Positions 36,439 through 45,857 of a stretch of DNA of 64,000 nucleotides are shown piece after piece. The notes under the pieces were generated by a model. The model saw only the letters and a list, made by a program, of their open reading frames with translations. It did no database searches and had not been told where the DNA came from. Position numbers and translations under genes: made by a program. Location: contig JANQAD010000001.1 in NCBI GenBank assembly GCA_024707205.1, positions 2,135,979-2,199,978 on the forward strand, read 5' to 3'. Position 1 is the stretch's first letter. The number at the start of each line of letters is the position of its first letter. Source of the DNA: Demequina sp. (GTDB taxonomy: Bacteria; Actinomycetota; Actinomycetes; Actinomycetales; Demequinaceae).

Positions 36439-38262
36439 CTAGAGCCCTAGGTCGCTCTCGAAGTTGCCTTCCTCGATGCGCTTCTTGACGTCCTGCAGGA
36501 AGCGCGCGGCGTCGGCGCCGTCGATGAGACGGTGGTCGTAGCTGAGCGGCAGGAAGCACACGGGACGGATGGACAGCGTGTCCTCGCCGTTCGGCCCCTT
36601 ACCCACCACGGCGCGCTTGACGATCGCGCACGTCGCGAGGATCGCGCCCTGTGGAGCGGGCACCACCGGGGTGTCGAACAGGGTGCCGAGCGAGCCGGTG
36701 TTGGTCACCGAGAACGTGCCGCCGGAGATCTCGTCGGCCTTCAGGCCGCCGCTGCGGGCGCGGGCCGCGAGGTCCGCGATGCCCTGCGCGTGCTCGGGCA
36801 GCGACTTGGAGTCGGCGTCGCGCAGCGTCGGCAGCATGAGGCCCTTCTCCGTGTCGACCGCGAGCGACAGGTTCACCGTTGGGTGGTAGACGATCGAGTC
36901 GTCCACGATCGACGCGTTGACGTTGGCGTGCTTCTGCAGCGCCTCCGCGGCCGCGACCGTGAAGAACGGCAGGAACGACAGTCCCACGCCGTACTTGGCC
37001 TGGAAGGCGTCCTTGCTCTTGGCCCGCAGGTCCCAGATCTTGGAGCAGTCCACCTCGATCACGGACGTCAGCTGCGCCATGCCGTGCAGCGACTCCATCA
37101 TCTTGTCGGCGGTCACCTTGCGGATGCGCGTCATCTTGACCGTCTGGCCGCGCAGCTCGGAGACCTCTCGCTCGCCTTGGGCGGTGCCCGACGCTGCAGC
37201 GGGGGCGGCCGCCGCGGCAGGGGCGGCGGGGGCTGGCTGGGCAGCGGGGGCCGGTGCCTCGGCCGCGGCGATGATGTCTTCCTTGCGGATGCGGCCGCCG
37301 ACGCCGGTGCCCGCGACTGCGCCGAGGTCAACCCCGCGCTCGGAAGCGAGCTTGCGCACGATCGGCGTAACGTAGCCGGATCCCGCGGGAGCGGAGGCGG
37401 CCGGCGCTGCCGGTGCAGGCGGTGCTACCGGTGCTGGCGGTGCCGCGGGAGCGGGCGGCGCTGCTGGAGCCTCGGCCACGGGCGGCGCAGGAACGGGAGC
37501 GGGAGCGGCGGCAACCGGGGGAGCCGGGACGGGCTCTGGAGCCGAGACGGGCTCCTGCGCGGGCGCTGGGGCGGCGACTGGAGCGGCGGATCCGTCGCCG
37601 ATGCGGGCGAGCACCGCGCCAACGGCGACGACCTCGTCCTCGGCCACGAGAATCTCGGTGAGCGTGCCCGCGAACGGTGCGGGAATCTCGGTGTCGACCT
37701 TGTCCGTCGAGACCTCGACAAGCGGCTCGTCCACGGCGACGGCGTCGCCGACGTTCTTGAGCCAGCGCGTCACGGTGCCCTCTGTCACGGACTCGCCGAG
37801 AGCGGGAAGCGTGACCTCGCGGCCACCACCGGCGGGCGCAGCGGGCGCCTCCGCGGCGGGCGCCGCGGGCTCCTCGACGGGAGCGGCGGCGGGTGCCTCT
37901 TCGGCGACCTCGGGGGCCGCCTCGGCGACCTCCGCAGGCTCGGCGACCGGCTCAGGCTCTGCAACCGGCTCAGGTGCGGCGACGGGGGCAGCCGGCGCAG
38001 CGTCGGGCGTGCTGCCGGCCTCGTCGGCCGCGCCAACGCGAGCCAGGACCGCGCCAACCGCGGCGATCTCATCCTCGGGGACGACGATCTCCAGCAACGT
38101 GCCTGCTACGGGGGAGGGGATCTCGGTGTCGACCTTGTCGGTGGAGACCTCGAGAAGCGGCTCGTCGACGGCGACGGCGTCGCCGACGTTCTTCAGCCAG
38201 CGGGTGACGGTGCCCTCGGTGACGGATTCGCCGAGAGCGGGAAGCGTGACGTCTGTGCTCAT
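36439..38262 (-). CDS. sucB: 2-oxoglutarate dehydrogenase E2 (dihydrolipoamide succinyltransferase)
   Basis: The core acyltransferase of a 2-oxoacid dehydrogenase complex, 607 residues. Two lipoyl domains (about residues 1-80 and 150-225) each carry the lipoylated lysine in [12 protein letters not shown]. Long Ala/Pro/Glu-rich linkers follow each. A peripheral-subunit-binding domain is seen at [20 protein letters not shown] (about residue 300). The catalytic domain ends with [19 protein letters not shown], which contains the active-site histidine and aspartate. Its lipoyl lysines are substrates of LipB and LipA encoded nearby, and its partner Lpd lies immediately upstream. Confidence 0.95.
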   Translation of the reverse strand: MSTDVTLPALGESVTEGTVTRWLKNVGDAVAVDEPLLEVSTDKVDTEIPSPVAGTLLEIVVPEDEIAAVGAVLARVGAADEAGSTPDAAPAAPVAAPEPVAEPEPVAEPAEVAEAAPEVAEEAPAAAPVEEPAAPAAEAPAAPAGGGREVTLPALGESVTEGTVTRWLKNVGDAVAVDEPLVEVSTDKVDTEIPAPFAGTLTEILVAEDEVVAVGAVLARIGDGSAAPVAAPAPAQEPVSAPEPVPAPPVAAAPAPVPAPPVAEAPAAPPAPAAPPAPVAPPAPAAPAASAPAGSGYVTPIVRKLASERGVDLGAVAGTGVGGRIRKEDIIAAAEAPAPAAQPAPAAPAAAAAPAAASGTAQGEREVSELRGQTVKMTRIRKVTADKMMESLHGMAQLTSVIEVDCSKIWDLRAKSKDAFQAKYGVGLSFLPFFTVAAAEALQKHANVNASIVDDSIVYHPTVNLSLAVDTEKGLMLPTLRDADSKSLPEHAQGIADLAARARSGGLKADEISGGTFSVTNTGSLGTLFDTPVVPAPQGAILATCAIVKRAVVGKGPNGEDTLSIRPVCFLPLSYDHRLIDGADAARFLQDVKKRIEEGNFESDLGL

Positions 38263-38282
38263 GGTGGTGATTGTCTCCGATA

Positions 38283-39668
38283 TCAGTCGTGCGCGTGCAG
38301 CGGCTTGCCTGCGAGGGCCAGGTGGGCCTCGCCGAGCGACTCGTTCTGGGTGGGGTGTGCGTGGATGAGCGGGGCGACGTCGTCGGGGTGCGCCTCCCAG
38401 CTGACGATGAGCTGGGCCTCGCCGATCTGCTCGCCCATGCGCTCGCCGAGCATGTGGATGCCCACCACGGGGCCGTCCACGACGCGCACGAGCTTGACGA
38501 AGCCCGTGGTGCCGAGGATCTGGCTCTTGCCGTTGCCGCCGAGGTTGTACTCGAGCGCGACCACCTTGTCGTCGCCGTGAATCTCCTTGGCCTTCGCCTC
38601 GGTGAGGCCAACAGAAGCGACCTCGGGGTTGCAGTAGGTGACCCTGGGGATGTTCGCCTCGACGATCGGCGCGGGGTTCAGACCCGCGATCTGCTCGGCG
38701 ACGAAGATGCCCTGGCCAAAGCCGCGGTGCGCGAGCTGCAGGCCGGGAACGATGTCGCCTACCGCGTAGATGTTGGCGACGCCGGTGTGGAGGCGCTCGT
38801 CGGTGAGCACGAAGCCGCGGTCAACCCGCACGCCCTGCTCCTCGTAGCCGAGACCCTGCGTGCGCGGCCCGCGGCCAACGGCCACGAGCAGCACGTCCGC
38901 CGAATACGTGGTGCCGTCCTCGAGGGTCACGGCCACGCCGTTGTCGTCTTGCGTCACGCCCTGGAAGCGCACGCCAAGCTTGAAGTCGATGCCGCGGCGG
39001 CGGAACGCGCGCTCGAGGCCCTTGCTCAGCGCCTCGTCCTCGTTGGGGACCAGGTGCGGGAGCGCCTCGACGATCGTCACCTTGGAGCCAAACGACGTCC
39101 ACACGGACGCGAACTCCACGCCGATCACGCCGCCGCCGAGCACGATCGCACTCGTGGGAACCGTGTCCATCTCGAGCGCCTGGTCGGACGTGATGACGCG
39201 GCCGCCGATCTCGAGCCCCGGAAGCGAGCGGGCGTACGAGCCCGTCGCCAAGACGATGTTGCGCCCGGTGTAACGCTCGCCGCCAACTTCAACAGCGTCG
39301 GGCCCCACGAGGCGGCCCGTGCCCTCGATGACGGTGACCCCGCGAGAACTCACGAGGCCCTGGAGGCCGCGGTACAGGCGGTCGATCACGCCCTGCTTGT
39401 AGGAGTTCACCGTGTTCATGTCGATGCCGGTGAGAGAGCTCAGCACGCCGTACTTGGAGCCTTCGCGGGCGTTGTCGGCGAGCTCCGCGGCGTGGAGGAG
39501 GGCCTTGGTGGGGATGCAGCCGTTGTGGAGGCACGTGCCACCCACCTTCGACTCCTCGACAAGGCCGACGCTCAGACCCAGCTGCGAGGCCCGCAACGCC
39601 GCCGCATAGCCGCCGCTGCCACCTCCCAGCACGAGTACGTCAAACGAGTGAGGGGTGGACTCGGTCAC
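38283..39668 (-). CDS. lpdA: Dihydrolipoamide dehydrogenase (E3)
   Basis: A flavoprotein that reoxidises dihydrolipoamide and passes electrons to NAD+, 461 residues. FAD binding is at [21 protein letters not shown], the redox disulfide is in [19 protein letters not shown], the NAD fold is at [20 protein letters not shown], and the C-terminal histidine-glutamate pair is in [20 protein letters not shown] 39668 is chosen because AAGGAGA lies just upstream and the conserved protein begins there ([16 protein letters not shown]). It heads the operon lpdA-sucB-TIGR01777. Confidence 0.96.
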   Translation of the reverse strand: MTESTPHSFDVLVLGGGSGGYAAALRASQLGLSVGLVEESKVGGTCLHNGCIPTKALLHAAELADNAREGSKYGVLSSLTGIDMNTVNSYKQGVIDRLYRGLQGLVSSRGVTVIEGTGRLVGPDAVEVGGERYTGRNIVLATGSYARSLPGLEIGGRVITSDQALEMDTVPTSAIVLGGGVIGVEFASVWTSFGSKVTIVEALPHLVPNEDEALSKGLERAFRRRGIDFKLGVRFQGVTQDDNGVAVTLEDGTTYSADVLLVAVGRGPRTQGLGYEEQGVRVDRGFVLTDERLHTGVANIYAVGDIVPGLQLAHRGFGQGIFVAEQIAGLNPAPIVEANIPRVTYCNPEVASVGLTEAKAKEIHGDDKVVALEYNLGGNGKSQILGTTGFVKLVRVVDGPVVGIHMLGERMGEQIGEAQLIVSWEAHPDDVAPLIHAHPTQNESLGEAHLALAGKPLHAHD

Positions 39669-39758
39669 GATGGGGTCTCCTTGTAAGGACAGTCGGTATG
39701 TCCATCTTGCCACCACAGTGCGGGCTCGCGAACCGCGAACGGCCGCTAACCTGGGCAC

Positions 39759-40079
39759 ATGGGATTGTTCTCGCGGAAGCCCAAGGACCAGGCGGCGGCT
39801 TCGCCAAAGGATGCCCAAGCGGAGACGATTGCTCACCTGCGTGAGTTCGTCAGCACGCATGCGGGCTGCGAGGCGTTCATCGAGCCTCCGACTCGCGTGA
39901 CGCAGACCACGATGGTGGTCGTGGCGGACACGGGGGAGTGGACCCGCCGCCGCATCCCCGATCAGGCCACCGCGCGCAAGGTGGCCGAGAAGCTCGGCGT
40001 GCCCGCGTTCGACGTCAACCTCTCCGGCTACCCGTCACGCATGCGCGAGTGGAACGAGACGCACCGCAAGCAGTGGTGA
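39759..40079 (+). CDS. Small conserved actinobacterial protein of unknown function
   Basis: A 106-residue protein, MGLFSRKPKDQAAASPKDAQ..., with a conserved-looking core EAFIEPPTRVTQTTMVVVAD and TGEWTRRRIPDQATARKVAEKLGVPAFDVNLSGY... split over two elements. No signal peptide or membrane helix. It reminds me of a small actinobacterial family sometimes mislabelled oxidoreductase, but no catalytic motif is visible and I do not assign a function. It is divergent from lpdA. Confidence 0.7.
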   Translation: MGLFSRKPKDQAAASPKDAQAETIAHLREFVSTHAGCEAFIEPPTRVTQTTMVVVADTGEWTRRRIPDQATARKVAEKLGVPAFDVNLSGYPSRMREWNETHRKQW

Positions 40080-40129
40080 CGTGCGCCTGCGGGCCCGGTA
40101 GGCACCGCCTTCTGCGGCTAGCGGCTCCT

Positions 40130-40185
40130 GGAATGGGCTCCTAGGGCGCCCAAGCGGCAGTTTCGCGACACTCACGACCCATTCC
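40130..40185. repeat. Long-loop inverted repeat upstream of the pepA stop
   Basis: GGAATGGG (40130-40137) and CCCATTCC (40178-40185) are perfect 8-nt arms around a 40-nt loop in the convergent gap after the gene ending at 40079. A copy of the iterated word follows at 40188-40197. Function unclear. Confidence 0.45.
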
Positions 40186-40223
40186 GGGCCCGACGCTGGG
40201 GTGGGGTGGTCGCCGAGGCCCGC

Positions 40224-41666
40224 CTAGCCTTCCGCGCGGTTCGCGAGGAAGCGCAGCAGCGTGCGCACCGAGTGGCCCGTCGCTCCCGGCGGGGTGTAGT
40301 CATGTGCCGCGCCCTCGTTGAAGGCGGGGCGGGCGATGTCGAGGTGACCCCACGGGGTGTCGCCGACGAATTCCTTGAGGAACAGTCCGGCTGACAGCAT
40401 GCCGCCGCCGTTGGGGTCGCCGACGTTCTGGATGTCCGCGACCTTCGAGTTGATCGACTCGCGCAGGTGCTCGGGCAGCGGCATCGGCCACATGGACTCT
40501 CCGGCCGCGTCCGCCGCGGCGACGATCTCGGCGCGCACGCCGTCATCGCCCATGACGCCTGAGGTGCGCGTGCCGAGCGCCATGCCCTGCGCGCCCGTGA
40601 GCGTTGCCACGTCGAGCACCACGTCCGGCGACTCCTCGATGGCCTTGACGAGGCCGTCGGCCATCACGAGGCGGCCCTCAGCGTCCGTGTTCATGACCTC
40701 AACTGTCTTGCCGCCGTAGATGCGGATCACGTCGGACGGCCGCTGCGCGGTGGCCGACGGCATGTTCTCCGCGATGCACAGCCAGCCCGTCACACCGACG
40801 CCAAGCCCAAGCCGCGCCGCGGCGACCACGGTGTGCAGCACGATCGCCGCGCCGGACATGTCCGACTTCATGGTCTCCATGCCCTTCGGCGGCTTGAGCG
40901 AGATGCCGCCCGTGTCGAACGTGATGCCCTTGCCGACGAGGGCCACCGTCCCGCTGGCGCCGTCCGGCGCGTAGGCGATGCGCACGAGCCGCGGGGGACG
41001 GGACGAGCCCTGGCCAACGCCGATGATGCCGCCGCAGCCCATCTCGGCGAGCTCGACCTCGTCCCAGACCGTGACGGAGACGCCGTGCTCGGCGCCGAGC
41101 GCGACCGCGGCGTCCGCGAGTGCTGCCGGGTACATGTCGAGCGGGGGAGTGTTGACGAGGTCGCGGGAGCCGTTGACCGCCTCGGCGACGATCTGGCCGC
41201 GGTCAATCGCGGCGTCGGAGGCGCCGGCGATGAGCCATTCCGTCTCGTGACCCTCGTGATCGGACTTGTACGCGGTGAACGAGTACGAGCCCAGCAGCAC
41301 CCCGTGCACCACCGCGGTCGCATCGCCGTCGTCGGCAATCGGCAGCGCGACGGCCACTCGGGCCGCCTTCTTGCCGACCGCGCGCGACGCGGAGCCGGCC
41401 GCCTCCCGCAACTCGTTCGCGGTCCCGTCGCCGATGCCGACTCCCACAACCCGGGTCGTGGAAACCGCCCCGTTGCCAGGTACGACGGTCACCGAACCGA
41501 TCTTTCCGCTCGACTCGAGCGCACCCAAGGAGGCCTCAAGCGCCGCCCGCGCAGCGTCGGGCAACTGGGGGTGGGCGGCCACCTCGCCCTCGCCGGTGAG
41601 CCCGATGATCAGGGCGTCGGCCTCGAGGGTGTCAAGGGCGTCGGAAAGTGCGGCAACTGAGGTCAT
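40224..41666 (-). CDS. pepA: Leucyl aminopeptidase
   Basis: A dizinc M17 aminopeptidase releasing N-terminal residues from peptides in the cytoplasm, 480 residues. Metal-site and catalytic motifs are VGKGITFDTGGISLKP, MKSDMSGAA and the family signature NTDAEGRLVMADGLV. The N-terminal domain (about 1-160) is less conserved, as is usual. The gene is divergent from pyrD and starts at ATG 41666. Confidence 0.95.
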   Translation of the reverse strand: MTSVAALSDALDTLEADALIIGLTGEGEVAAHPQLPDAARAALEASLGALESSGKIGSVTVVPGNGAVSTTRVVGVGIGDGTANELREAAGSASRAVGKKAARVAVALPIADDGDATAVVHGVLLGSYSFTAYKSDHEGHETEWLIAGASDAAIDRGQIVAEAVNGSRDLVNTPPLDMYPAALADAAVALGAEHGVSVTVWDEVELAEMGCGGIIGVGQGSSRPPRLVRIAYAPDGASGTVALVGKGITFDTGGISLKPPKGMETMKSDMSGAAIVLHTVVAAARLGLGVGVTGWLCIAENMPSATAQRPSDVIRIYGGKTVEVMNTDAEGRLVMADGLVKAIEESPDVVLDVATLTGAQGMALGTRTSGVMGDDGVRAEIVAAADAAGESMWPMPLPEHLRESINSKVADIQNVGDPNGGGMLSAGLFLKEFVGDTPWGHLDIARPAFNEGAAHDYTPPGATGHSVRTLLRFLANRAEG

Positions 41667-41698
41667 GAGCCGAGCCTAACCCGCACTACGGTGGTGCC

Positions 41699-42712
41699 AT
41701 GTACCGCTCCTTCTACAGGCACGTGCTGTGCCACGTGGACGCGGAGAAGGCCCACCGATTCGGCGTGCTCGCCTTTGCGAAGCTGCCGTTCCTGTTCCGC
41801 GCCGGGCGGTCGCTCAACGCGGGGATCGAGGTCATGGGGCTGACCTTCCCTGGCGCGGTCGGGCTCGCGGCCGGCATGGACAAGAACGCGGAGGCCGTCG
41901 TAGGCCTCGCGAATGCGGGCTTCGGCTTCGTGGAGATCGGCACCGTCACCGCCCGCCCCCAGCGGGGCAACCCCAAGCCGCGGTCGTGGCGAGAACTCGA
42001 CGTGCACGGCCTGCGCAATCAGATGGGCTTCAACAACGAGGGTGCCGACGCCGTTGCCCGACGCCTGGCGCGGCTTCGCTCCACGCCTCGCGGCCGCGCG
42101 GTGCTCCTTGGGATAAACATCGGCAAGACGAAGGTGACGGCGCCGGAGGACGCCGCGAGCGACTACGCCTACTCGGCGCGCGCCCTGGCGCCGTACGCGG
42201 ACTACCTCGTGGTCAACGTGTCGTCGCCGAACACGCCGGGCCTGCGGGACCTGCAGTCGGTGGACGCGCTGCGGCCCATCCTCGAGTACGTGAGGCTCGC
42301 CGCCGACGAGGCCTCGCCGGAGCGGCGAGTGCCGCTCCTCGTGAAGATCGCGCCCGACCTCGCGGATGAGGACGTCGATGCTGTCACCGCGCTGGCACTC
42401 GAGCTTGACCTCGACGGCATCGTCGCCACCAACACCACCATCAACCACGACCGCGGACCGGGAGGGCTGTCCGGCCCGCCGGTCCGGGAGCGCGCCCAAG
42501 CCGTGGTCGCGCGCATAGCCGCGGCAGCGTCGGGCCGGCTGGCGATCATCGGCGTTGGCGGCATCTCGAGCGAGGCCGATGCGCGCGCCTTTTTCGCCGC
42601 GGGCGCGGACCTGCTGCAGGTCTACACCGCGTTTGTGTACGAGGGTCCGGGCTGGGTCGCGAGGCTCAACAGAACTCTTGGAAAACTCTCAGAAAAGGCG
42701 GGAACTAGGTAG
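41699..42712 (+). CDS. pyrD: Dihydroorotate dehydrogenase (quinone), class 2
   Basis: Oxidises dihydroorotate to orotate in pyrimidine synthesis and passes electrons to menaquinone at the membrane, 337 residues. The N-terminal amphipathic helices (MYRSFYRHVLCHVDAEKAHR) mark the membrane-bound class 2. FMN-site motifs are GLAAGMDKNAEAV, VEIGTVTARPQRGNPKPR, MGFNNEGADA and VVNVSSPNTPGLRDLQ, where the serine is the class 2 catalytic base. IIGVGGISSEADARAFFAAG follows. A terminator lies at 42781-42809. Confidence 0.96.
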   Translation: MYRSFYRHVLCHVDAEKAHRFGVLAFAKLPFLFRAGRSLNAGIEVMGLTFPGAVGLAAGMDKNAEAVVGLANAGFGFVEIGTVTARPQRGNPKPRSWRELDVHGLRNQMGFNNEGADAVARRLARLRSTPRGRAVLLGINIGKTKVTAPEDAASDYAYSARALAPYADYLVVNVSSPNTPGLRDLQSVDALRPILEYVRLAADEASPERRVPLLVKIAPDLADEDVDAVTALALELDLDGIVATNTTINHDRGPGGLSGPPVRERAQAVVARIAAAASGRLAIIGVGGISSEADARAFFAAGADLLQVYTAFVYEGPGWVARLNRTLGKLSEKAGTR

Positions 42713-42780
42713 CGCCAAGGTGCGTTGCCTAGATGTACGTTCCTGCCAGGCGTACGAGCATTGTTTTCTCCTTTGAGGCG

Positions 42781-42809
42781 AAGGGCCCGGGTTGATCGCC
42801 CGGGCCCTT
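42781..42809. terminator. Bidirectional terminator between pyrD and the aldo/keto reductase
   Basis: A perfect 11-bp stem AAGGGCCCGGG (42781-42791) / CCCGGGCCCTT (42799-42809) with a 7-nt loop sits between two convergent genes, with T/A-rich ends on both sides. Confidence 0.85.
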
Positions 42810-42826
42810 CGTCTGCTCCTAGGGGA

Positions 42827-43838
42827 TTACGAGCGTGACGCGGGGCTGCTCGCGGCCGTGTGGGACGGGTCGCGCTCCACGATGTCCCCGAGCGCCTCGT
42901 CGATGCGTGCCATGAGCTCTTCCGGGATCTCGACGCCGGACGCCTTCGCGTTCTCCGTCACCTGCTCTGGACGTGACGCACCGATGATCGCCGCCGCGAC
43001 GTTGCTGTTTTGCAGCACCCACGCCACGGACAGTTGGGCCATGGTGAGGCCAAGCTCCTCGGCGATGGGCCTCAGGTTCTGCACGCGGGTGAGGACGTCG
43101 TCGTTGAGGAAGCGCTTGATCATGTTCGCGCCGCCCTTCTCATCCGTGGCGCGGCTGCCCTCTGGGAGCGGCGCGCCAGGCAGGTACTTGCCCGTCAGCA
43201 CGCCCTGCGCCACCGGCGACCAGACGATCTGGCTGAGGCCCTCATCTCGCGACGCGGGAACGACCTCGTCCTCGATGACGCGCCACAGCATGGAGTACTG
43301 CGGCTGGTTCGAGATGAAGGGGACGTTGAGTTCCCTCGCGAGCGCCGCGCCGGCCCGGATCTGACCTGCCGTCCACTCGCTGACGCCGATGTAGAGCGCC
43401 TTTTCCCTGGCGGACGATGTCCGCGAAGGCGAGCATCGTCTCCTCGAGAGGAGTGTCGTGGTCAAAGCGATGCGCCTGGTAGAGGTCCACATAGTCGGTC
43501 CGGAGTCGCTTCAGCGAGCCGTTGATGGACTCCATGACGTGCTTGCGTGAGAGCCCGGAGTCGTTCGCGCCGCGTGGACCAGTTGGCCAGTAGACCTTCG
43601 TGAAGATCTCGAGACTCTCGCGCCGCTCGCCCTTGAGGATGTCGCCGAGGACGGCTTCCGCGGCGGTGTTCGCGTACGCGTCCGCGGTGTCGAAGGACGT
43701 GATGCCGACGTCGAGTGCCGCCTTGACGCATGCCGCGGCCTGCTCGTTCTCGACCTGCGAGCCGTGGGTGAGCCAGTTGCCGTATACGAGCTCCGTGATC
43801 TTGAGGCCGGAGTTGCCCAGATAGCGATAGGTGACCAT
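42827..43838 (-). CDS. Aldo/keto reductase, potassium-channel-beta-like (frameshifted near 43402)
   Basis: An NADPH-dependent reductase of about 336 residues after repair. It starts MVTYRYLGNSGLKITELVYG. The catalytic aspartate and tyrosine are in SFDTADAYANTAAEAVLGDI, the lysine in IFTKVYWPTG, and the histidine is in the LYQAHRFDHDTPLEET stretch. The frame breaks at IVRQGK. One extra A in the TTTT/AAAA run at 43401-43404 explains the shift to ALYIGVSEWTAGQIRAGAAL. The C-terminus AAAIIGASRPEQVTENAKAS is the cofactor motif of the Kv-beta/YghZ subgroup. Physiological substrate unknown. Confidence 0.9.
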
Positions 43839-43934
43839 GCGCCCAGCCTAACCGGACGGTAACCAGCCGACCCCAGCGTCGGGCGCGGGCAGCGTCCACA
43901 CGAAAAGCCCTCGAATAACCGCCCGACCCCCGCA

Positions 43935-43988
43935 TTGAGGTAGATGCCGGGTGATTCTGAGGGGGTATTCGCCCGTGTACTACCTCAA
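43935..43988. repeat. Intergenic hairpin, 54 bp
   Basis: Perfect 9-nt outer arms TTGAGGTAG (43935-43943) and CTACCTCAA (43980-43988), with an inner GGGTGA / TCGCCC pairing, between the aldo/keto reductase promoter side and the end of the DUF3043 gene. It may terminate the DUF3043 gene or be an unrelated structured element; a copy of the iterated word lies at 43875. Confidence 0.6.
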
Positions 43989-44008
43989 CCGCAAAGCCAA
44001 GTAGGGAG

Positions 44009-44593
44009 CTACGCCGGGAACTCGCCGCGGCGCACCTTGGGCTTCGGCGTGCGGAAGCGGCGCATGTTCAGAGAGCGCGCGATGCAGTAGAACGTGAAGC
44101 CTCGCGGCAGCTTGTTCGCGCCGAACTTCGCGATCACGGCCTTCTTGAGGCGGCGCAGCATGAGCCAGGTCTCCACCGCGGCCATCAGCACGATGACGTA
44201 GAAGCCGAGGATGAGGATCCCACCAAGTGCGGCCTGGTTGCCCACCACGAGCGAGAGCACGACGAAGAGGATCGACATCGGCAGCAGGAACTCGCCCACC
44301 GACGTGCGCGCGTCGATGTAGTCGCGAATGAATCGCTTCTCCGGGCCGCGGTGCTCGAGCGGCATGTTGCGCTCGTCGCCGCTACGCATCGCCTTGTACT
44401 CGTTCTCGCGACGCTCGCGGTCCTTCGCCCGACGCTGCTTGGCGTCCGCCTTGACGTCCACCACCAGCCCGCGCTTGTTCGCAGCCTCCCGCTCCTTGCG
44501 CTTCGGGGTCGCCTGCCCCTTCTTGTCCGACGGCGTTGTCGGTTCCGCGGGCGCGGCTGTCTGAGGCGTGGGTTCAGTCTTGCGGGAGGCCAT
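44009..44593 (-). CDS. DUF3043 membrane protein
   Basis: A 194-residue actinobacterial protein of unknown function. The charged N-terminal 85 residues (KKGQATPKRKEREAANKRGL) are followed by FIRDYIDARTSVGEFLLPMS and two transmembrane helices (ILFVVLSLVVGNQAALGGIL, ILGFYVIVLMAAVETWLML). A basic C-terminus ends the protein. It lies 19 bp downstream of nadA and close to the cytochrome oxidase and erpA genes, a common actinobacterial setting. No catalytic residues can be pointed to. Confidence 0.9.
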   Translation of the reverse strand: MASRKTEPTPQTAAPAEPTTPSDKKGQATPKRKEREAANKRGLVVDVKADAKQRRAKDRERRENEYKAMRSGDERNMPLEHRGPEKRFIRDYIDARTSVGEFLLPMSILFVVLSLVVGNQAALGGILILGFYVIVLMAAVETWLMLRRLKKAVIAKFGANKLPRGFTFYCIARSLNMRRFRTPKPKVRRGEFPA

Positions 44594-44611
44594 GCGGGGG
44601 ATCCTTAGCGG

Positions 44612-45817
44612 TCAGTCCTTCGCCGGGTTCACGGCGGGCAGGGAGAGCATACGGTCAAGGGCGATCTTCGCGAAGTGCTCGGTCTCTTCGTCGACCACGA
44701 TTCGGTTAACAACCTCACCCGCAACGAGCGACTCGAGCGCCCACACCAGGTGCGGCAGGTCGATGCGGTTCATCGTGGAGCAGAAGCACACCGTGTCTTC
44801 GAGGAAGTGAACGGGCTTGTCGGGGTGCGCATTCGCGAGGCGGCGCACCAGGTTGAGCTCGGTGCCGATGCCCCACTCGGTGCCCGGTTCCGCGGCCTCG
44901 ATGGTCTTGATGATGTACTCGGTGGAGCCCACGTAGTCCGCCGCGGTCACCACATCGTTCGCGCATTCCGGGTGCGCGATGATGTTGATGCCTGGCACGC
45001 GCTCGCGCAGCGCCTCGACGTTCTCGCGGCGGAAGCGACCGTGCACGGAGCAGTGGCCCTTCCACAGGATCACGCGCGCGGCCTCGAGTTGCTCGCGGGT
45101 GTTGCCGCCCAGGGGCTTGCGGGGGTCGTAGAGCACGCAGTCGTCAAGGCTGAGGCCCAGCTGCAGCACTGCGGTGTTGCGGCCGAGGTGCTGATCCGGC
45201 AAGAACAGAACCTTGCCCTGCCCCTCAAGTCCACCGACTTGATCGAATGCCCAGCGGAGCGCAACCTCGGCGTTCGAGGAGGTGCAGACCGCACCCCCGT
45301 TGCGACCGCAGAAGGCCTTGATCGCGGCGGTGGAGTTCATGTACGTGATGGGCACCGTCTGCTCGGCGACGCCGGCCTCGGCGAGCTGAGCCCACGCGTC
45401 CTCCACCTGGTTGATGTTGGCCATGTCCGCCATGGAACAGCCGGCCGCCATGTCGGGCAGGATGACCTGCTGCGCGTCGGAGGTCAGGATGTCCGCGCTC
45501 TCCGCCATGAAGTGCACGCCGCAGAACACGATGAACTCCGCTTGCGGCCGCCCGGCGGCGTCGCGCGCGAGCTTGAACGAATCGCCGGTCACGTCGGCGA
45601 ACTGGATGACCTCATCGCGCTGATAGTGGTGGCCGAGGATGAAGACGCGCTCACCAAGAGCGGCCTTCGCCGCCCGCGCGCGCTCGACGAGATCGGGGTC
45701 CGACGCTGCGGGCAGTGCGCCCGTGCAGTCGACTCCGCGCTCAGACAAGGGGTCGCGGCGCTTTCCCAGAAGCAGCAGCGCCGGCGAGGACCCAGGTTCC
45801 GTGAAGGTCTGCGTCAT
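44612..45817 (-). CDS. nadA: Quinolinate synthase
   Basis: Condenses iminoaspartate with dihydroxyacetone phosphate to quinolinate in de novo NAD synthesis; it uses a [4Fe-4S] cluster. The 401 residues match the long actinobacterial form. The three cluster cysteines are in IVFCGVHFMAESADIL, IIAHPECANDVV and EDTVCFCSTMNRID. Other motifs are ILGHHYQRDEVIQFAD and GKVLFLPDQHLGRNT. No nadB or nadC is in the window; nadE is at 2-3.7 kb. It is divergent from the glycerate-kinase-like gene. Confidence 0.95.
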   Translation of the reverse strand: MTQTFTEPGSSPALLLLGKRRDPLSERGVDCTGALPAASDPDLVERARAAKAALGERVFILGHHYQRDEVIQFADVTGDSFKLARDAAGRPQAEFIVFCGVHFMAESADILTSDAQQVILPDMAAGCSMADMANINQVEDAWAQLAEAGVAEQTVPITYMNSTAAIKAFCGRNGGAVCTSSNAEVALRWAFDQVGGLEGQGKVLFLPDQHLGRNTAVLQLGLSLDDCVLYDPRKPLGGNTREQLEAARVILWKGHCSVHGRFRRENVEALRERVPGINIIAHPECANDVVTAADYVGSTEYIIKTIEAAEPGTEWGIGTELNLVRRLANAHPDKPVHFLEDTVCFCSTMNRIDLPHLVWALESLVAGEVVNRIVVDEETEHFAKIALDRMLSLPAVNPAKD

Positions 45818-45857
45818 TCAAACATTGTCTCACGCGCTTCAGGGCAGACTTGAGCCC

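Noticed and set aside
39680..39700. cagtcggtatgtcc upstream of lpdA considered as another REP arm
   Set aside because: It matches the CTGTCGGTACA arm only over about eight bases and diverges at the core TACA, so it is not counted in the family.
42713..42780. Possible small RNA or tRNA after pyrD
   Set aside because: No cloverleaf could be drawn; the only structure is the perfect terminator stem at 42781-42809.
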